This document shows, piece after piece, positions 1 to 8,857 of a stretch of 64,000 bases of DNA. The position numbers and the translations under genes are program-made. How positions within the stretch are numbered: position 1 is the stretch's first letter; every line of letters begins with the position of its first letter. Where the stretch lies: assembly GCF_900177675.1 (NCBI RefSeq), contig NZ_FXWM01000001.1:4163001-4227000 (forward strand), read 5' to 3'. The notes below the pieces were generated by a model. That model made no database searches, was not told the origin of the DNA, and saw only the letters and a program-made list of their open reading frames with translations. Origin of the DNA: Bacillus sp. OV166. Its GTDB lineage: Bacteria > Bacillota > Bacilli > Bacillales > Cytobacillaceae.

Positions 1-42
1 GGTCAATTAGTTCCTTTTACTTATGGACATGATCGGGTGTTT

Positions 43-642
43 CTACAATGTAACATTTTTTCCTGCCTCTGATTCGGAGAGTCTCTTTAATTTATTGGAC
101 TTTAATCCGGATACGATAAATCCCGCTCCTGTGAAAAGAGCGCCAATGACCTCAACAATCTTCTGGCTGTCACCTGAAACACTGGCCGCAGCAAACACTA
201 TGGTACCAATCAATAAAAGATACCCCGTAATTTTAGGAAATACCTTTCCTCTAATCATCGATACTCCCAATAATATCATTCCTACTACAAACAGGAGGGG
301 TCCGAACGTATAAATGGGCTTAGTAAAAGTTGTGGTAAAAACTTGACCAACCTTTTCCCCTGAAGCCTGTGCGATTTCCACAAAAACAATGGCTGTTACT
401 ATGATGTTTCCTATATTTCCTAGAATCATAGCAAAAAGACCCAGCAAGCCGTTTCTATCCCCTTGAAGAGAATACAAGCCAAAAAAAGCAAAGACGAGCA
501 GTAAATGGGCAGCAAAAATAAGAAAAGTACCAAAAATGCTTTCATGTTCACCTGCCAGTAGGTTTAAAGAATGAGCCAACACCAGAAGGATTCCAGAGAG
601 AATTGCAGTGATACGCCCCATACGAGGAATAGATTGATTCAT
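43..642 (-). CDS. Hypothetical multi-pass membrane protein
   Basis: This 199-residue protein is almost entirely hydrophobic, with about six likely membrane segments from near residue 10 to residue 180, followed by a short charged tail rich in Lys, Ser and Glu. It resembles the small uncharacterised integral membrane proteins common in Bacillaceae (DUF4386-like in general appearance), but I do not recognise a specific family. The ATG is preceded by AAAGGAGTG at good spacing, which supports the start. No operon partner is visible: the window edge lies downstream, and about 690 bp without a convincing gene lie upstream. Function unknown. Confidence 0.7.
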   Translation of the reverse strand: MNQSIPRMGRITAILSGILLVLAHSLNLLAGEHESIFGTFLIFAAHLLLVFAFFGLYSLQGDRNGLLGLFAMILGNIGNIIVTAIVFVEIAQASGEKVGQVFTTTFTKPIYTFGPLLFVVGMILLGVSMIRGKVFPKITGYLLLIGTIVFAAASVSGDSQKIVEVIGALFTGAGFIVSGLKSNKLKRLSESEAGKNVTL

Positions 643-1329
643 ATTCTTTTACACTCCTTTATTTTTTTTAAGCTAGGATGATTTAATGGATTGGGAAAAA
701 AGTAAAATGACAGAGCAGACATGATGTCGGATAGAGCATGAACAAGGATTAGTGGAAAAAGTCTACGTGTTTTCAAGTAAATGATCGGGATGATTATCAA
801 GTGCCTGACACTTTTATTTTTCCACTTAATGAATTATAAGATATATAAAGAATAATCCCATTTGGGGTCATCGGCCCAATTTACATAATCTGTAGCGATG
901 ACGACATAACAAAACAAATAATTACCTATTTTTGAATATCAAACAAGATTGAAAATTATCATGTAGAAGAAATTTCTGAGGTTGAAATAGTGAGGAAAAA
1001 GGATGCATTTATAGGAGTAAGTTTAATTTATTAAAACAATCAATATGTTCCTAGGTAACCTAACTCCATATCAGTAAGCAACAAACCGTCTTCTATCATC
1101 AATTTTTTCATGAACGTCTTACTCCTACCCATTTTTTTTCGATAATATTTGGCTCTTCCCTGCTCGTATGAAGGACATACATTTCCCGTGAAGGATCTTC
1201 TCGGTGAAATATTTTGTATATTTATTTTATCATTTAGGAAATGGCAAAGAAAGCCGTAATCTGAACTTGATCTTCTATTAGTTTTACTTATTTCCCCTAA
1301 CAAAAAAACACTCACAAATATTGATATTT
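643..1329. other. Long intergenic stretch, possible gene remnant
   Basis: No convincing gene was found here. It holds one half-copy of the dispersed GTGTCAGGCACC repeat at 799-813. Positions 951-1034 on the plus strand read as a 27-codon open tail of protein-like composition ending in a stop, with no start codon, so it may be the remains of a decayed gene. The right end (1308-1329) is the left arm of a terminator hairpin interrupted by the adjacent IS element. Confidence 0.4.
799..813. repeat. GTGTCAGGCACC-family repeat, single arm
   Basis: AAGTGCCTGACACTT is one arm of the dispersed palindromic repeat found at nine sites in the window. No second arm is seen next to it. Confidence 0.7.
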
Positions 1330-1374
1330 TGAACTGCCCCCCGTCAAGTAGACAGTGGAAATAATAAAAATGCA

Positions 1375-2290
1375 CTAAGCGGCTTTAGCTCTAAATTCCA
1401 TAGGGCTAAAGCCGTTTAGTCGTTTTTGATATCTTTCATAATTATAAAATTTAATGTAATCGTCTATCGCAATAGAAAGTTCTTCGAATGTCTCATACTT
1501 ATGTAAATAATACTTTTCACATTTAAGTGTTCCCCAAAAAGATTCCATTGGCCCGTTATCAATACATCTACCCACCCGCGACATACTATGCGTCATCTCT
1601 GCGGCATCTAACTTTCGTTTAAATCCATGAGAGGTGTATTGGTACCCTCGATCACTATGAATAAGTGGTTTGTCTCCATCTAAATGGGTTATTGCTTGGT
1701 CTAGCGTCTTAAAGACAAGGTTATTATTATTTGAATGTCCTAAAACATAGCTAACAATCGACCCATCATATAGATCACGAATCGCACTTAAATAAGCCTT
1801 TTTTGATTGGCCATACTTAAATTCGGTGACATCCGTAACCCATTTTTCATTCGGTTTTTCCGCTGTGAACTCACGATTGAGCACATTTTCTGCAACGTGT
1901 TGAGGAGTTGAGGGCTTATAACGTTTCTTCTTTTTCCGAATGACGCTTTCAAGGCCAGATATCTTCATTAGTCTATAAATTCGCTTATGATTGAGGTCCT
2001 CCTCGAATTTTCGATTCATATTTAAAGTCATTTGACGGTATCCATAGATTCCATCAACTTTCTCATGAAGAGCCTTCATTTCCTTTATAATTTCTTCATT
2101 TCGAATCTCACGAACAGAAGGTGTGCGATTTAGCCACTTATAATAAGCAGATCGTGCAATTCCTGCAACCTCACAGAGTAAGATAATAGCGAGATTTTCT
2201 TCCTGATGTAGCTCTTGAATTGCGATATACTTATCTTCAAATCGAATTTGACTTATCTTCGCCTCCTTTCGATCTCCTCTAACTTTTTTA
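1375..2290 (-). CDS. IS150-type transposase OrfB, DDE integrase domain
   Basis: This is the catalytic half of the IS3-family transposase. An HTH_21-like segment is followed by an rve integrase core with the D-D-E triad visible in DVTEFKYG, HSDRGYQYT and ESFWGTLK. The first ATG in frame is at 2079, but the frame is open upstream to the orfA overlap. The family normally makes OrfAB by -1 frameshifting, so the coordinates run up to the slippery AAAAAAG heptamer (2283-2289, minus strand). After a slip the reading continues as VRGDRKEAKISQ into the integrase part. No internal stop or frameshift is visible, so the element may be active. Confidence 0.9.
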
Positions 2291-2933
2291 AGAATGCGTT
2301 CTCTGCACGTAAACGTTCATTTTCTTTTTCCAGGTTTCGCATCTCGAGTTTAACCTTCTCTTCTGGAGAAAGCTCTGATTCTACTTTATTCTTTCCTCGC
2401 TTATCCCTAAGCGCTTCGTCTCCACCATCTTCATGCTTTTTAACCCACTGATATACTTGTTGATAAGAAACTTGATAGGTCTCGGCTGCTTTTTGATAAT
2501 CTTTATCGTTCTCCAAGCAATAATAAACAATTTGTTTCCGTTCATCTAAAGTGGTTTTTCTTCCTTTAGTCATAGAGTTCGTCCTTCCGTGTGACGTATC
2601 CTTTAATTCACTATGACTATTATACTTGTTAATCCATTGCCTGAGGACCGATAAATCCGATATTTCATACCTTCTTGTAATCTCTCGTAAAGAATATTTA
2701 CCAGAAAGGTAATCCCTTATGGCGGATAGTTTTAGTTCCTTAGAATACCTTTTCCAAGTGGAAGACTCCTTTAGACCGTCCGTCCCATACTTATCAAATT
2801 TATGTTTCCATTCCAAAATAGAGGAGTGGTTTACTTTATAAATTGATGCGACTTCGTTTATCGAATATTGATTATCCTCCAACGCTTTCAATATCTCGAA
2901 TTTTTCTTCTACAGAATAGGACCTTTTAGACAT
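2253..2933 (-). CDS. IS150-type transposase OrfA, DNA-binding subunit
   Basis: This 226-residue protein has three successive helix-turn-helix segments of the InsJ/IS150 type (around residues 5-50, 60-105 and 125-170), then a Leu/Glu-rich coiled coil (about residues 185-220) that in this family mediates oligomerisation. Near the C-terminus the codons for FLKKL contain AAAAAAG, a canonical -1 slippery heptamer, directly upstream of the stop. OrfB lies in the -1 frame. The start ATG lies just inside the right inverted repeat of the element. Confidence 0.9.
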   Translation of the reverse strand: MSKRSYSVEEKFEILKALEDNQYSINEVASIYKVNHSSILEWKHKFDKYGTDGLKESSTWKRYSKELKLSAIRDYLSGKYSLREITRRYEISDLSVLRQWINKYNSHSELKDTSHGRTNSMTKGRKTTLDERKQIVYYCLENDKDYQKAAETYQVSYQQVYQWVKKHEDGGDEALRDKRGKNKVESELSPEEKVKLEMRNLEKENERLRAENAFLKKLEEIERRRR

Positions 2934-3049
2934 AATAAATACTCCCCAATAAGTAGCCAGATTTTTTATTTTTAATCTGTCTACCTATTGGGGAGCATAT
3001 CATTTCAACATTTGTGAGTGTTTTATCTTTTATAAAAAAGATTGAATCC

Positions 3050-3871
3050 TTATAAAACAGATGGCGATGATCGATTATATTCGATACCTTGAATGCGTTC
3101 CTGATGGGTGTAAACATTAAATCCGTTAGCTCGGATAAAGCCAACCGCCGTAATTCCGAGTTCCTCTGCTAAATCTAGGGCAAGATTGGTAGGTGCAGAT
3201 TTGGATAGAATAATTCCTACTCCAATCTTGGCTGCTTTTAGTAACACCTCGGATGAAATTCGGCCACTGAAAGCAATGATTTTGTCCTTAAGTGGTATTC
3301 GGTTAATCATGCAATAGCCAAAAAGTTTATCCAGGGCATTGTGTCGACCGATATCCGTTCGTGCTGCCACAATTCCATCCTTCGTACAAAGAGCTGCATT
3401 ATGAACCCCGCCGGTTTGTTGAAAATGTGAAGAGTTTTCTTGCATTTGCTTCATTAACTCACGGCATTGTTCCGGTGTAACCGTCAATTTTGTCATAACT
3501 GTTTTAGCTGTCTTTACGTCGTTATGAAAGTAAAATTGCCGTCCTTTTCCACAACAAGAACCAATGAATCTCTTCGAATGGAAATCTTTTTGGATCGAAT
3601 GTTTACTCACAAGATCAACATAAGCAAATCCCGTTTCTTCATCAATATGGATCGATTGAATATCTTGGTAGACTCGAATCACACCCTCAGAAGCTAGGAA
3701 GCCGACCACCAATTCTTTCAGTTCAGAAGGGGTACATACCATGGTGGCAAACTCAGTTCCATCTAATATAATCGTTAAGGCAGATTCGACTGCAATGTCA
3801 TCCTCTTCCTCTATGAAGTTATGTCCATTATACTTGACAATGTTTTGAGAAGTAGTGATTTCCTTTAACAA
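3050..3871 (-). CDS. fdhD: Formate dehydrogenase accessory sulfurtransferase FdhD
   Basis: FdhD is a cytoplasmic protein that receives sulfur from a cysteine desulfurase and passes it to the bis-MGD molybdenum cofactor, which formate-dehydrogenase-type enzymes need for activity. The 273-residue length fits. The conserved cysteine pair is in SCCGKGRQF (around residue 110), and the typical VRTDIGRHNALDKL-like and FSGRISSEVLLKAA segments are present. The start is a TTG preceded by GGAAAGGGG. The gene follows the molybdopterin oxidoreductase by 33 bp and is probably cotranscribed with it, which points to that enzyme as its client. Confidence 0.93.
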   Translation of the reverse strand: MLKEITTSQNIVKYNGHNFIEEEDDIAVESALTIILDGTEFATMVCTPSELKELVVGFLASEGVIRVYQDIQSIHIDEETGFAYVDLVSKHSIQKDFHSKRFIGSCCGKGRQFYFHNDVKTAKTVMTKLTVTPEQCRELMKQMQENSSHFQQTGGVHNAALCTKDGIVAARTDIGRHNALDKLFGYCMINRIPLKDKIIAFSGRISSEVLLKAAKIGVGIILSKSAPTNLALDLAEELGITAVGFIRANGFNVYTHQERIQGIEYNRSSPSVL

Positions 3872-3904
3872 ATGCGGTGCCCCTTTCCATAGATATTCTT
3901 GCCC

Positions 3905-6262
3905 TTAACCAACTTCTGTTTCAAGCTCAGCAATCGGCTTTTCTAGATATTGGGTATCTTTACGCGCATGATATCGTTCTGCTTTTTCAACAGTAACTGT
4001 GATGTTGTAATCCGGAATGCCGGCAAATTTCTCATACCGACCCCGCGGCAGTAAGTAGTTACCCTCCGGGAAATGAACTTCTAAATTTCCTTGCGCAATA
4101 TCAACAAATTTTGCCGTACCTTGGAAGACGCCAAATCCGTTATAAACAACAATTCCTTCGCCTTCAGCAATGCTGAATTTTTGCCCATCAACAGGACTCA
4201 TTAATACATCATAACGACCAGCACCGTTTAACGGATCTACTTCTTTATACACCATTGAATTAAACTGCTTACCACGGCGAGATGTAATAATAAATTGTTC
4301 TGGCTTTTTATTTAAATCCGGAATATCAACAGGAATTAAGGTACCTCTCCCATCTGGAGTTGGACAAATTCCATCTTCACATAACCAAGCGCCCCCCCAC
4401 TGGAAAACGTCTCCTTGCTTTTTCAAATGCTGAATACCGTCGTAATCAGGGTTTGCTTTGGCAATTTCCTCACGAATTGCCTGCCCGTCAGCAAAATCAA
4501 CCAAATGAGCCGTTTCTGGTTTCACACGCTTCGCAAGGTCCAGATAAATCTTCCATTCTGCACATGCTTCTTCAATCCTGTTCTTATTACCAGTAATTTC
4601 AGGAGAGAAGTAAACCATCCGTTCTGTAGATGTACTCGTGCCGCCTCCTTCTTGCTCATAACGCGTTTTCGCCGGTAACACAATGACTGCTTCTTTCGCA
4701 TCAACTAAAGTCGATGTGTTTAAAATAATATCTTGATGAACGCGAATCTCCAGTTCAGATAAGGCTTGTTCAATAAAATCTGGGTCAGGCATCGTTTCTA
4801 AGAAATTACCACCAGATAGGTAATATAATTTCACTTTCCGCTCATGATCTTCTGGAAGAACAATGTTTTCTAGTGTGACGCCAACGATATCACCCTGCCA
4901 CTTTGGCAGGTCAAATCCCCAAAGTTTTTCGACTCGCTCTACATTTTTCTCATCCCAGCCTCCGCCAGGTAAAACAAACGGGTCTGCCCCCATTTCTCCA
5001 CTGCCTTGAACACTAGAGTGTCCACGGAACGGCATAAGACCAGCATGCTTTCGTCCTAAGTGTCCACGAAGGAGTGCAAGGTTTGCTACTTGTGAGATAT
5101 TGTCAGTTGCAAAGGAGTGCATCGTCAGACCAAGAGCCCACGCATATACCGCATTTTTGCTGTTTGCTAAAAGTTCAGCTAATTCAATGATTCGTGCTTT
5201 AGAAACACCTGAAGACTCGATGATATCTTCCCAAGGTTGTTCTTGGACTTTTTTCTTTAATTCCTCGTAACCGTTTACATGTTCCTCTACGAACTCATGG
5301 TTAATCGCTGACCCATATGCTTTATCCTCCATATCAAACCAATGCTTCATGATTCCATGCATAAAGGCAATATCCCCGCCAATGTTGACTTGAAAGAAGT
5401 CATCGGCAATTTTTGTACCGAATAATGCAGACTCAGGGTTTGAAGGAATCCAATACTTATCCATCGCTGGTTCACGGTATGGATTAACAACAATGATTTT
5501 GGTTCCTTTTTTCTTTGCTTCAAGCATATATTTCGAAGATACAGGTGATGAGTTCGAAGCAACACTTCCCCAAAACAATAAGACATCTGTTCCGATCCAA
5601 TCTAAATAATTGGATGTCGAAGCTCCCACACCAATGGAACGTTTTAAAGCTGTTTTACTTGGAGCATGGCAAATACGGGAAGCGTTATCAATGTGATTGG
5701 TCCCAAGAAAACGAGCTACCTTTGCTGCAACATAATAACTTTCGTTTGTAATCCCTCGAGCGGTTAAATAAAATGAATATTGTTTCGGATCCAACTTTTT
5801 CATTTTATCTGCAATTAAATTCATTGCGCCATCCCATGTAATCCGTGAAAATTTACGTTCCCCTTTTCGACGAATCATTGGATATGGAATTCGACCTAGC
5901 TTACGAAGTTCACTGCTATCATACTTCCTTAGTTCATCGATATCTGCATGAAGAATTTCAGGCGGAATCGCAGGCATTGTATTTAGCCGAAGCACATTCA
6001 AACGTGTGGTGCAAACGTGTGGTCCCTCCAATGTTTGGTCATACAACCCTGATACACCGAGTGCACAACCGTCACAAACCCCTTTTGTAATAATACGTGT
6101 GGCATAGCCGATATTGTCTTTATTATCCCAAGCAATCTTCATCGTATCGCGGATGTGCTGCGGCTTAATCTTTCCTAGTCCAAAAGGAATTGGACTAACC
6201 CAGTATTTAGGAGCAGGTAACATTGCCTTTTTTTGTGGTCCTGGATGTTGAGTTTTTCCCAT
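3905..6262 (-). CDS. FdhF/YdeP-like molybdopterin oxidoreductase
   Basis: This 785-residue protein belongs to the DMSO reductase superfamily, YdeP-like branch, predicted to bind bis-MGD; substrates of that branch are poorly defined. An N-terminal CDGC motif (GVCDGCALG, near residue 60) is present, but a full four-cysteine iron-sulfur motif is not obvious. The RICHAPSKTALK stretch supplies a likely Cys ligand for molybdenum. Further signatures are the LLFWGSVASNSSPVSS cofactor-binding region and the C-terminal molydop-binding barrel (RRGKQFNSM). Two in-frame ATGs lie six bases apart; the second has better spacing from GAGGAGG and is used here. FdhD lies immediately downstream and a DUF2294 protein upstream. 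Confidence 0.88.
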   Translation of the reverse strand: MGKTQHPGPQKKAMLPAPKYWVSPIPFGLGKIKPQHIRDTMKIAWDNKDNIGYATRIITKGVCDGCALGVSGLYDQTLEGPHVCTTRLNVLRLNTMPAIPPEILHADIDELRKYDSSELRKLGRIPYPMIRRKGERKFSRITWDGAMNLIADKMKKLDPKQYSFYLTARGITNESYYVAAKVARFLGTNHIDNASRICHAPSKTALKRSIGVGASTSNYLDWIGTDVLLFWGSVASNSSPVSSKYMLEAKKKGTKIIVVNPYREPAMDKYWIPSNPESALFGTKIADDFFQVNIGGDIAFMHGIMKHWFDMEDKAYGSAINHEFVEEHVNGYEELKKKVQEQPWEDIIESSGVSKARIIELAELLANSKNAVYAWALGLTMHSFATDNISQVANLALLRGHLGRKHAGLMPFRGHSSVQGSGEMGADPFVLPGGGWDEKNVERVEKLWGFDLPKWQGDIVGVTLENIVLPEDHERKVKLYYLSGGNFLETMPDPDFIEQALSELEIRVHQDIILNTSTLVDAKEAVIVLPAKTRYEQEGGGTSTSTERMVYFSPEITGNKNRIEEACAEWKIYLDLAKRVKPETAHLVDFADGQAIREEIAKANPDYDGIQHLKKQGDVFQWGGAWLCEDGICPTPDGRGTLIPVDIPDLNKKPEQFIITSRRGKQFNSMVYKEVDPLNGAGRYDVLMSPVDGQKFSIAEGEGIVVYNGFGVFQGTAKFVDIAQGNLEVHFPEGNYLLPRGRYEKFAGIPDYNITVTVEKAERYHARKDTQYLEKPIAELETEVG

Positions 6263-6307
6263 TTTCATTTCCTCCTCTATTTGTCAATTGCAATGATCCC
6301 AATAAAA

Positions 6308-6361
6308 AACCACCTAGGACTTTATTCATCCGTAAAAAATGACAAATAGATCTAGGTGGTT
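6308..6361. terminator. Long-loop inverted repeat, likely terminator
   Basis: AACCACCTAG pairs with CTAGGTGGTT across a loop of about 34 bases. On the minus strand the second arm runs into TTTTTTATT, so it can terminate transcripts from the DUF2294 gene upstream of the oxidoreductase. Confidence 0.55.
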
Positions 6362-6368
6362 AGTCTTT

Positions 6369-6394
6369 AACAGGTACGCTGTCAAGTGCCAACA
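6369..6394. repeat. AACAGGTTCGCTGTT motif, copy 1
   Basis: Copy 1 of a short motif that also occurs at 6964 and 7040. Copies 1 and 2 agree at about 20 of 26 positions and contain the small palindrome AACAG-N5-CTGTT. Its role is unknown. Confidence 0.5.
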
Positions 6395-6430
6395 TTATGC
6401 AGTTAAAAGAAGTTTTTATCTGGATTAACT

Positions 6431-6805
6431 TTAAGTCTTTAAGTTAAACTTTTCCTCAATATCTTGATCAAACACGAAGATTGACATCCCCATGTCGGTT
6501 TCAATATCAATATCCACAAAGACACGAATGAATCTTGCATCAAGTAGTTCTTCCATTTCCTGAGGATAGTTTTTTTTATAAATGTCCTTTACCATTTCAG
6601 TACGAGCAGATCGTAACATTTGTTTCCCATCTTCGGCTGTTGCAATAAATTTTTCAATAGGAGATAAATTACCTTCTAATTCACAAATTGCCCAGTTCTT
6701 ACAAAAAGTTGTGCGAACCTGACTAGGGCCTTTACCCATAAAACGTTTTCGATACGTGCGAACAATGTTACTAAATTCTGCTTCATATTTATTCACATAA
6801 CTCAA
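6431..6805 (-). CDS. DUF2294 (MpsC-like) family protein
   Basis: This 124-residue soluble protein carries one DUF2294 domain; the family is named after MpsC of a sodium-translocating system, but its biochemical role is not settled. The central FCKNWAICELEGNLSPIEKFIA segment and a DARFIRVFVDIDIETDMG segment are typical. In Bacillus, DUF2294 proteins are also found beside formate-dehydrogenase-like genes (the yrh cluster), which matches this position upstream of the YdeP-like enzyme and fdhD. A terminator-like inverted repeat separates it from them, so cotranscription may be partial. Confidence 0.75.
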   Translation of the reverse strand: MSYVNKYEAEFSNIVRTYRKRFMGKGPSQVRTTFCKNWAICELEGNLSPIEKFIATAEDGKQMLRSARTEMVKDIYKKNYPQEMEELLDARFIRVFVDIDIETDMGMSIFVFDQDIEEKFNLKT

Positions 6806-6963
6806 CTCACTTGTTTTTACTCAATATTATCACTATGTTAATGATGTTTATTCTATTATTATACAATAAAACGAAACAAAAATAAAAACCATTGTAATAG
6901 ATTCCTTATAGGTTCCATAAAAAAGGCGGAATCCCAATTGAATCATTACAACGGTTCTACTAA

Positions 6964-6989
6964 AACAGGTTCGCTGTTAAGCACTAACA
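6964..6989. repeat. AACAGGTTCGCTGTT motif, copy 2
   Basis: AACAGGTTCGCTGTT followed by AAGCACTAACA; it shares the longer form with the copy at 6369. Confidence 0.5.
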
Positions 6990-7039
6990 GTTATAATATT
7001 TTACCCTTGTCATATGAGTTAAAAAACCTCTTAACCGAT

Positions 7040-7054
7040 CAACAGGTTCGCTGT
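7040..7054. repeat. AACAGGTTCGCTGTT motif, copy 3
   Basis: An exact 15-base copy of the core motif, 76 bp from copy 2 in the same orientation, without the longer right-hand extension. Confidence 0.5.
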
Positions 7055-7344
7055 TTCGTATTAAAAGAGACTCCTATTTTATAATAAAATCGTAAATTTC
7101 ACAAATTGTTCACATTTGACAACTTAATCATAACATGACAGTGAAATCAACACAATAGATAAAATTTTAAATACCAATTGTTCTCGTTCCGACGCCTTAT
7201 CATGGAGCGGTAAATATGAAATCGCGACTGTGTAGATAAAATTATTCATCGCGGATTTCGTTCGATCAGGAGAATCATGAATCGATTACCACTTCCTTCT
7301 TTGTGATCATTCCCCCTGCATTCTAATTATTATCAAGCAATTCA

Positions 7345-8376
7345 TTATTCCACGCCACTTTCTAAAATCGTGAAAGTCTTTTTATCACAATTAATTTCCG
7401 CCATTGCTCCATAAGACAATATGAATTTCGGTTCGGTATGACCAAAATTCAAGTTATATAGTATCGGCAAATCCTCCAAATTAAATTCCTTCATGACTTT
7501 TTGAATTTCAACTTTATATTCATCGTAATATTTCTCGTCTTGCGGTTTACCAAAAATGATTCCATTGGCTTTTTGTAGAATTCCTTGTATGGCATAATTT
7601 CGCAACCAATACTTAATATTATTTGGTTCCGGCTTTTCTTCAGATGTTTCAAAGAAAAGAATACTTTCATTCCAATATTTCTTTTCAGGCCAAAGCACTG
7701 TTCCTTTGGCAAACTCTAGTACCTCTATACAGCCTCCAATCAAATGTCCTCGTGCTACACCTGAGCCTTGAAGTATCTCGTAACCTACATTTTGTCGCAT
7801 GGTCCGTCGGCGGTTCTTATTCTCTTCTATCCATTCTAAACGTTCACTCGTCCATTCTTTGGCTGGTTGAATTTCGCCAATCATCTCATTTGAAAAGAGC
7901 GTTCGATTCACCATGTCAATCGTATATGGATCCATCTCAACGTTTTCAGCAAAATCGGTTAATATTGCCGGACCATAAAAAGAAGAAATTCCTGCTTTAT
8001 GACAAAATAAATGTGAAACAGTTACATCTGAGTAGCCCATAAAAATTTTCGGGTTTTCACGTATAACATCAAAATCAATATAAGGAAGTAAACGAATACT
8101 ATCTTCTCCGCCAATATTTGCAAAGATTCCTTTAATGCTTTCATCTTTAAATGCTGTCATCAAATCTTCAGCACGAGCTTGTGGATTTTTATAAAGATAG
8201 TCGCTCCCTTTTAAACTATTCGGCATTGGGATAACTTCCAGTCCGAAAACTTCTTCTATTCTCTTTACACCTTGTTCATACCGCCATCTAAGTTCTGGAT
8301 CACCAGCACCTCCCCAAGACGGACTTACTGTTGCAACACGATCTCCCGGTTGCAATTTTTTTGGCTTTATTAACAT
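7345..8376 (-). CDS. S66-family LD-carboxypeptidase / MccF-like protein
   Basis: This 343-residue protein belongs to peptidase family S66, which includes the murein-recycling LD-carboxypeptidase LdcA and the microcin C immunity protein MccF. The catalytic serine is in FMGYSDVT (nucleophile elbow). The C-terminal FGHTEP supplies the His of the Ser-Glu-His triad, and IGGCIEVLEF and ILFFETSEEKPEP are typical of the MccF-like branch. The ATG at 8376 is chosen because GGGTGGGAG precedes it; an upstream GTG lies inside that binding site. It stands alone, so peptidoglycan recycling cannot be told apart from detoxification of peptidyl-nucleotides. Confidence 0.85.
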   Translation of the reverse strand: MLIKPKKLQPGDRVATVSPSWGGAGDPELRWRYEQGVKRIEEVFGLEVIPMPNSLKGSDYLYKNPQARAEDLMTAFKDESIKGIFANIGGEDSIRLLPYIDFDVIRENPKIFMGYSDVTVSHLFCHKAGISSFYGPAILTDFAENVEMDPYTIDMVNRTLFSNEMIGEIQPAKEWTSERLEWIEENKNRRRTMRQNVGYEILQGSGVARGHLIGGCIEVLEFAKGTVLWPEKKYWNESILFFETSEEKPEPNNIKYWLRNYAIQGILQKANGIIFGKPQDEKYYDEYKVEIQKVMKEFNLEDLPILYNLNFGHTEPKFILSYGAMAEINCDKKTFTILESGVE

Positions 8377-8857
8377 ATTTACTCCCACCCTTGTAGCATT
8401 TGATTAGCTAAGAATATACTATCCTCGTAGGTGAAGAACATTTCACCAATCTTTAATTTCTACAAGATTAAAAAATTTACCTGCTGTTATTTGATAATGG
8501 TCCTATACTATAATATTTTTAGAAATCTGACATTTACGATGTTTAAAGAACAAAAAAAGTGTCAGGCACCATTCAATAATTGGAAATCCTATCAATCTGA
8601 TGCGTATTCATTCCTTCAATTTTACCACCTTAAGTATAATATTGGACATTTGCTAATTCCGTGGTCAAATAAAAATGGTATTGAATCTATCTATCAATTA
8701 AATGATCCGTTCTCAATCTCGATTGTTGCTACTTCGCAACAGTTCTACTTAACAATATCGAATAAACGTATTAGAGCTTCATAATAGAATAGACATAAGC
8801 CTTCAATTATACTGAAGATTAGAATGCAAAGGATTCTTCCAGAAAGAAGGACTATAT
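8377..8857. other. Intergenic region with one repeat arm
   Basis: This stretch separates two divergent genes. It contains a single GTGTCAGGCACC arm at 8554-8583. A plus-strand open frame across 8431-8784 has no ribosome binding site, overlaps the repeat and shows no recognisable domain, so it is not called as a gene. Confidence 0.5.
8554..8583. repeat. GTGTCAGGCACC-family repeat, single arm
   Basis: AAAAAGTGTCAGGCACC followed by ATTCAATAATTGG; the same extension ATTCAAT follows the copy at 11001. No matching right arm is seen. Confidence 0.75.

Larger units (their letters stand above)
1330..3002 (-). mobile_element. IS3-family (IS150 group) insertion sequence
   Basis: This is a complete insertion sequence of about 1.67 kb. 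The terminal inverted repeats start TGAACTGCCCCCCG at the left and, read inward, TGATATGCTCCCC at the right; both continue to a shared GTAGACAG block, giving about 18 matches in 26 positions. A 3-bp direct repeat TTT (1327-1329 and 3003-3005) fits the 3-4 bp duplications of the IS3 family, although the T-run makes the exact edge ambiguous by a base. The element carries orfA and orfB on the minus strand, joined by a candidate -1 frameshift site. It lies in the loop of a terminator hairpin whose arms are at 1308-1324 and 3005-3021. Confidence 0.9.
1308..3021. terminator. fdhD terminator hairpin, split by the IS element
   Basis: The flanks of the IS, joined after removing one TTT, read as a hairpin: ACACTCACAAAT (1308-1319) pairs perfectly with ATTTGTGAGTGT (3010-3021). 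After one mismatch TTGA pairs with TCAA, leaving a TATT loop. T-rich tracts leave the stem on both strands, so it would terminate in both directions. The right arm begins about 30 bp after the fdhD stop, the usual place for that gene's terminator. The insertion lies inside the loop. Confidence 0.8.
6806..7344. other. Intergenic region with short repeated motifs
   Basis: There is no gene here. It holds two copies of the AACAGGTTCGCTGTT motif (6964-6989 and 7040-7054) and nested inverted repeats (TTGTAAT...ATTACAA with GATTCC...GGAATC inside) at about 6893-6951. It is upstream of the DUF2294 gene and downstream of the S66 peptidase gene, so it may hold the promoter of the molybdoenzyme operon. 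Confidence 0.4.

Noticed and set aside
1046..1138. Short MGRSKTFMKKLMIEDGL-type peptide as possible signalling peptide
   Set aside because: A GGTAGGAGT-like site precedes one ATG, but there is no partner gene and no conservation evidence.
1040..1375. Minus-strand open frame of 111 codons running out of the IS end
   Set aside because: It starts inside the IS inverted-repeat region, has low-complexity content and no ribosome binding site; no domain is seen.
8431..8784. Plus-strand open frame of 117 codons
   Set aside because: No ribosome binding site, it crosses a GTGTCAGGCACC repeat and its sequence has the composition of translated AT-rich intergenic DNA.
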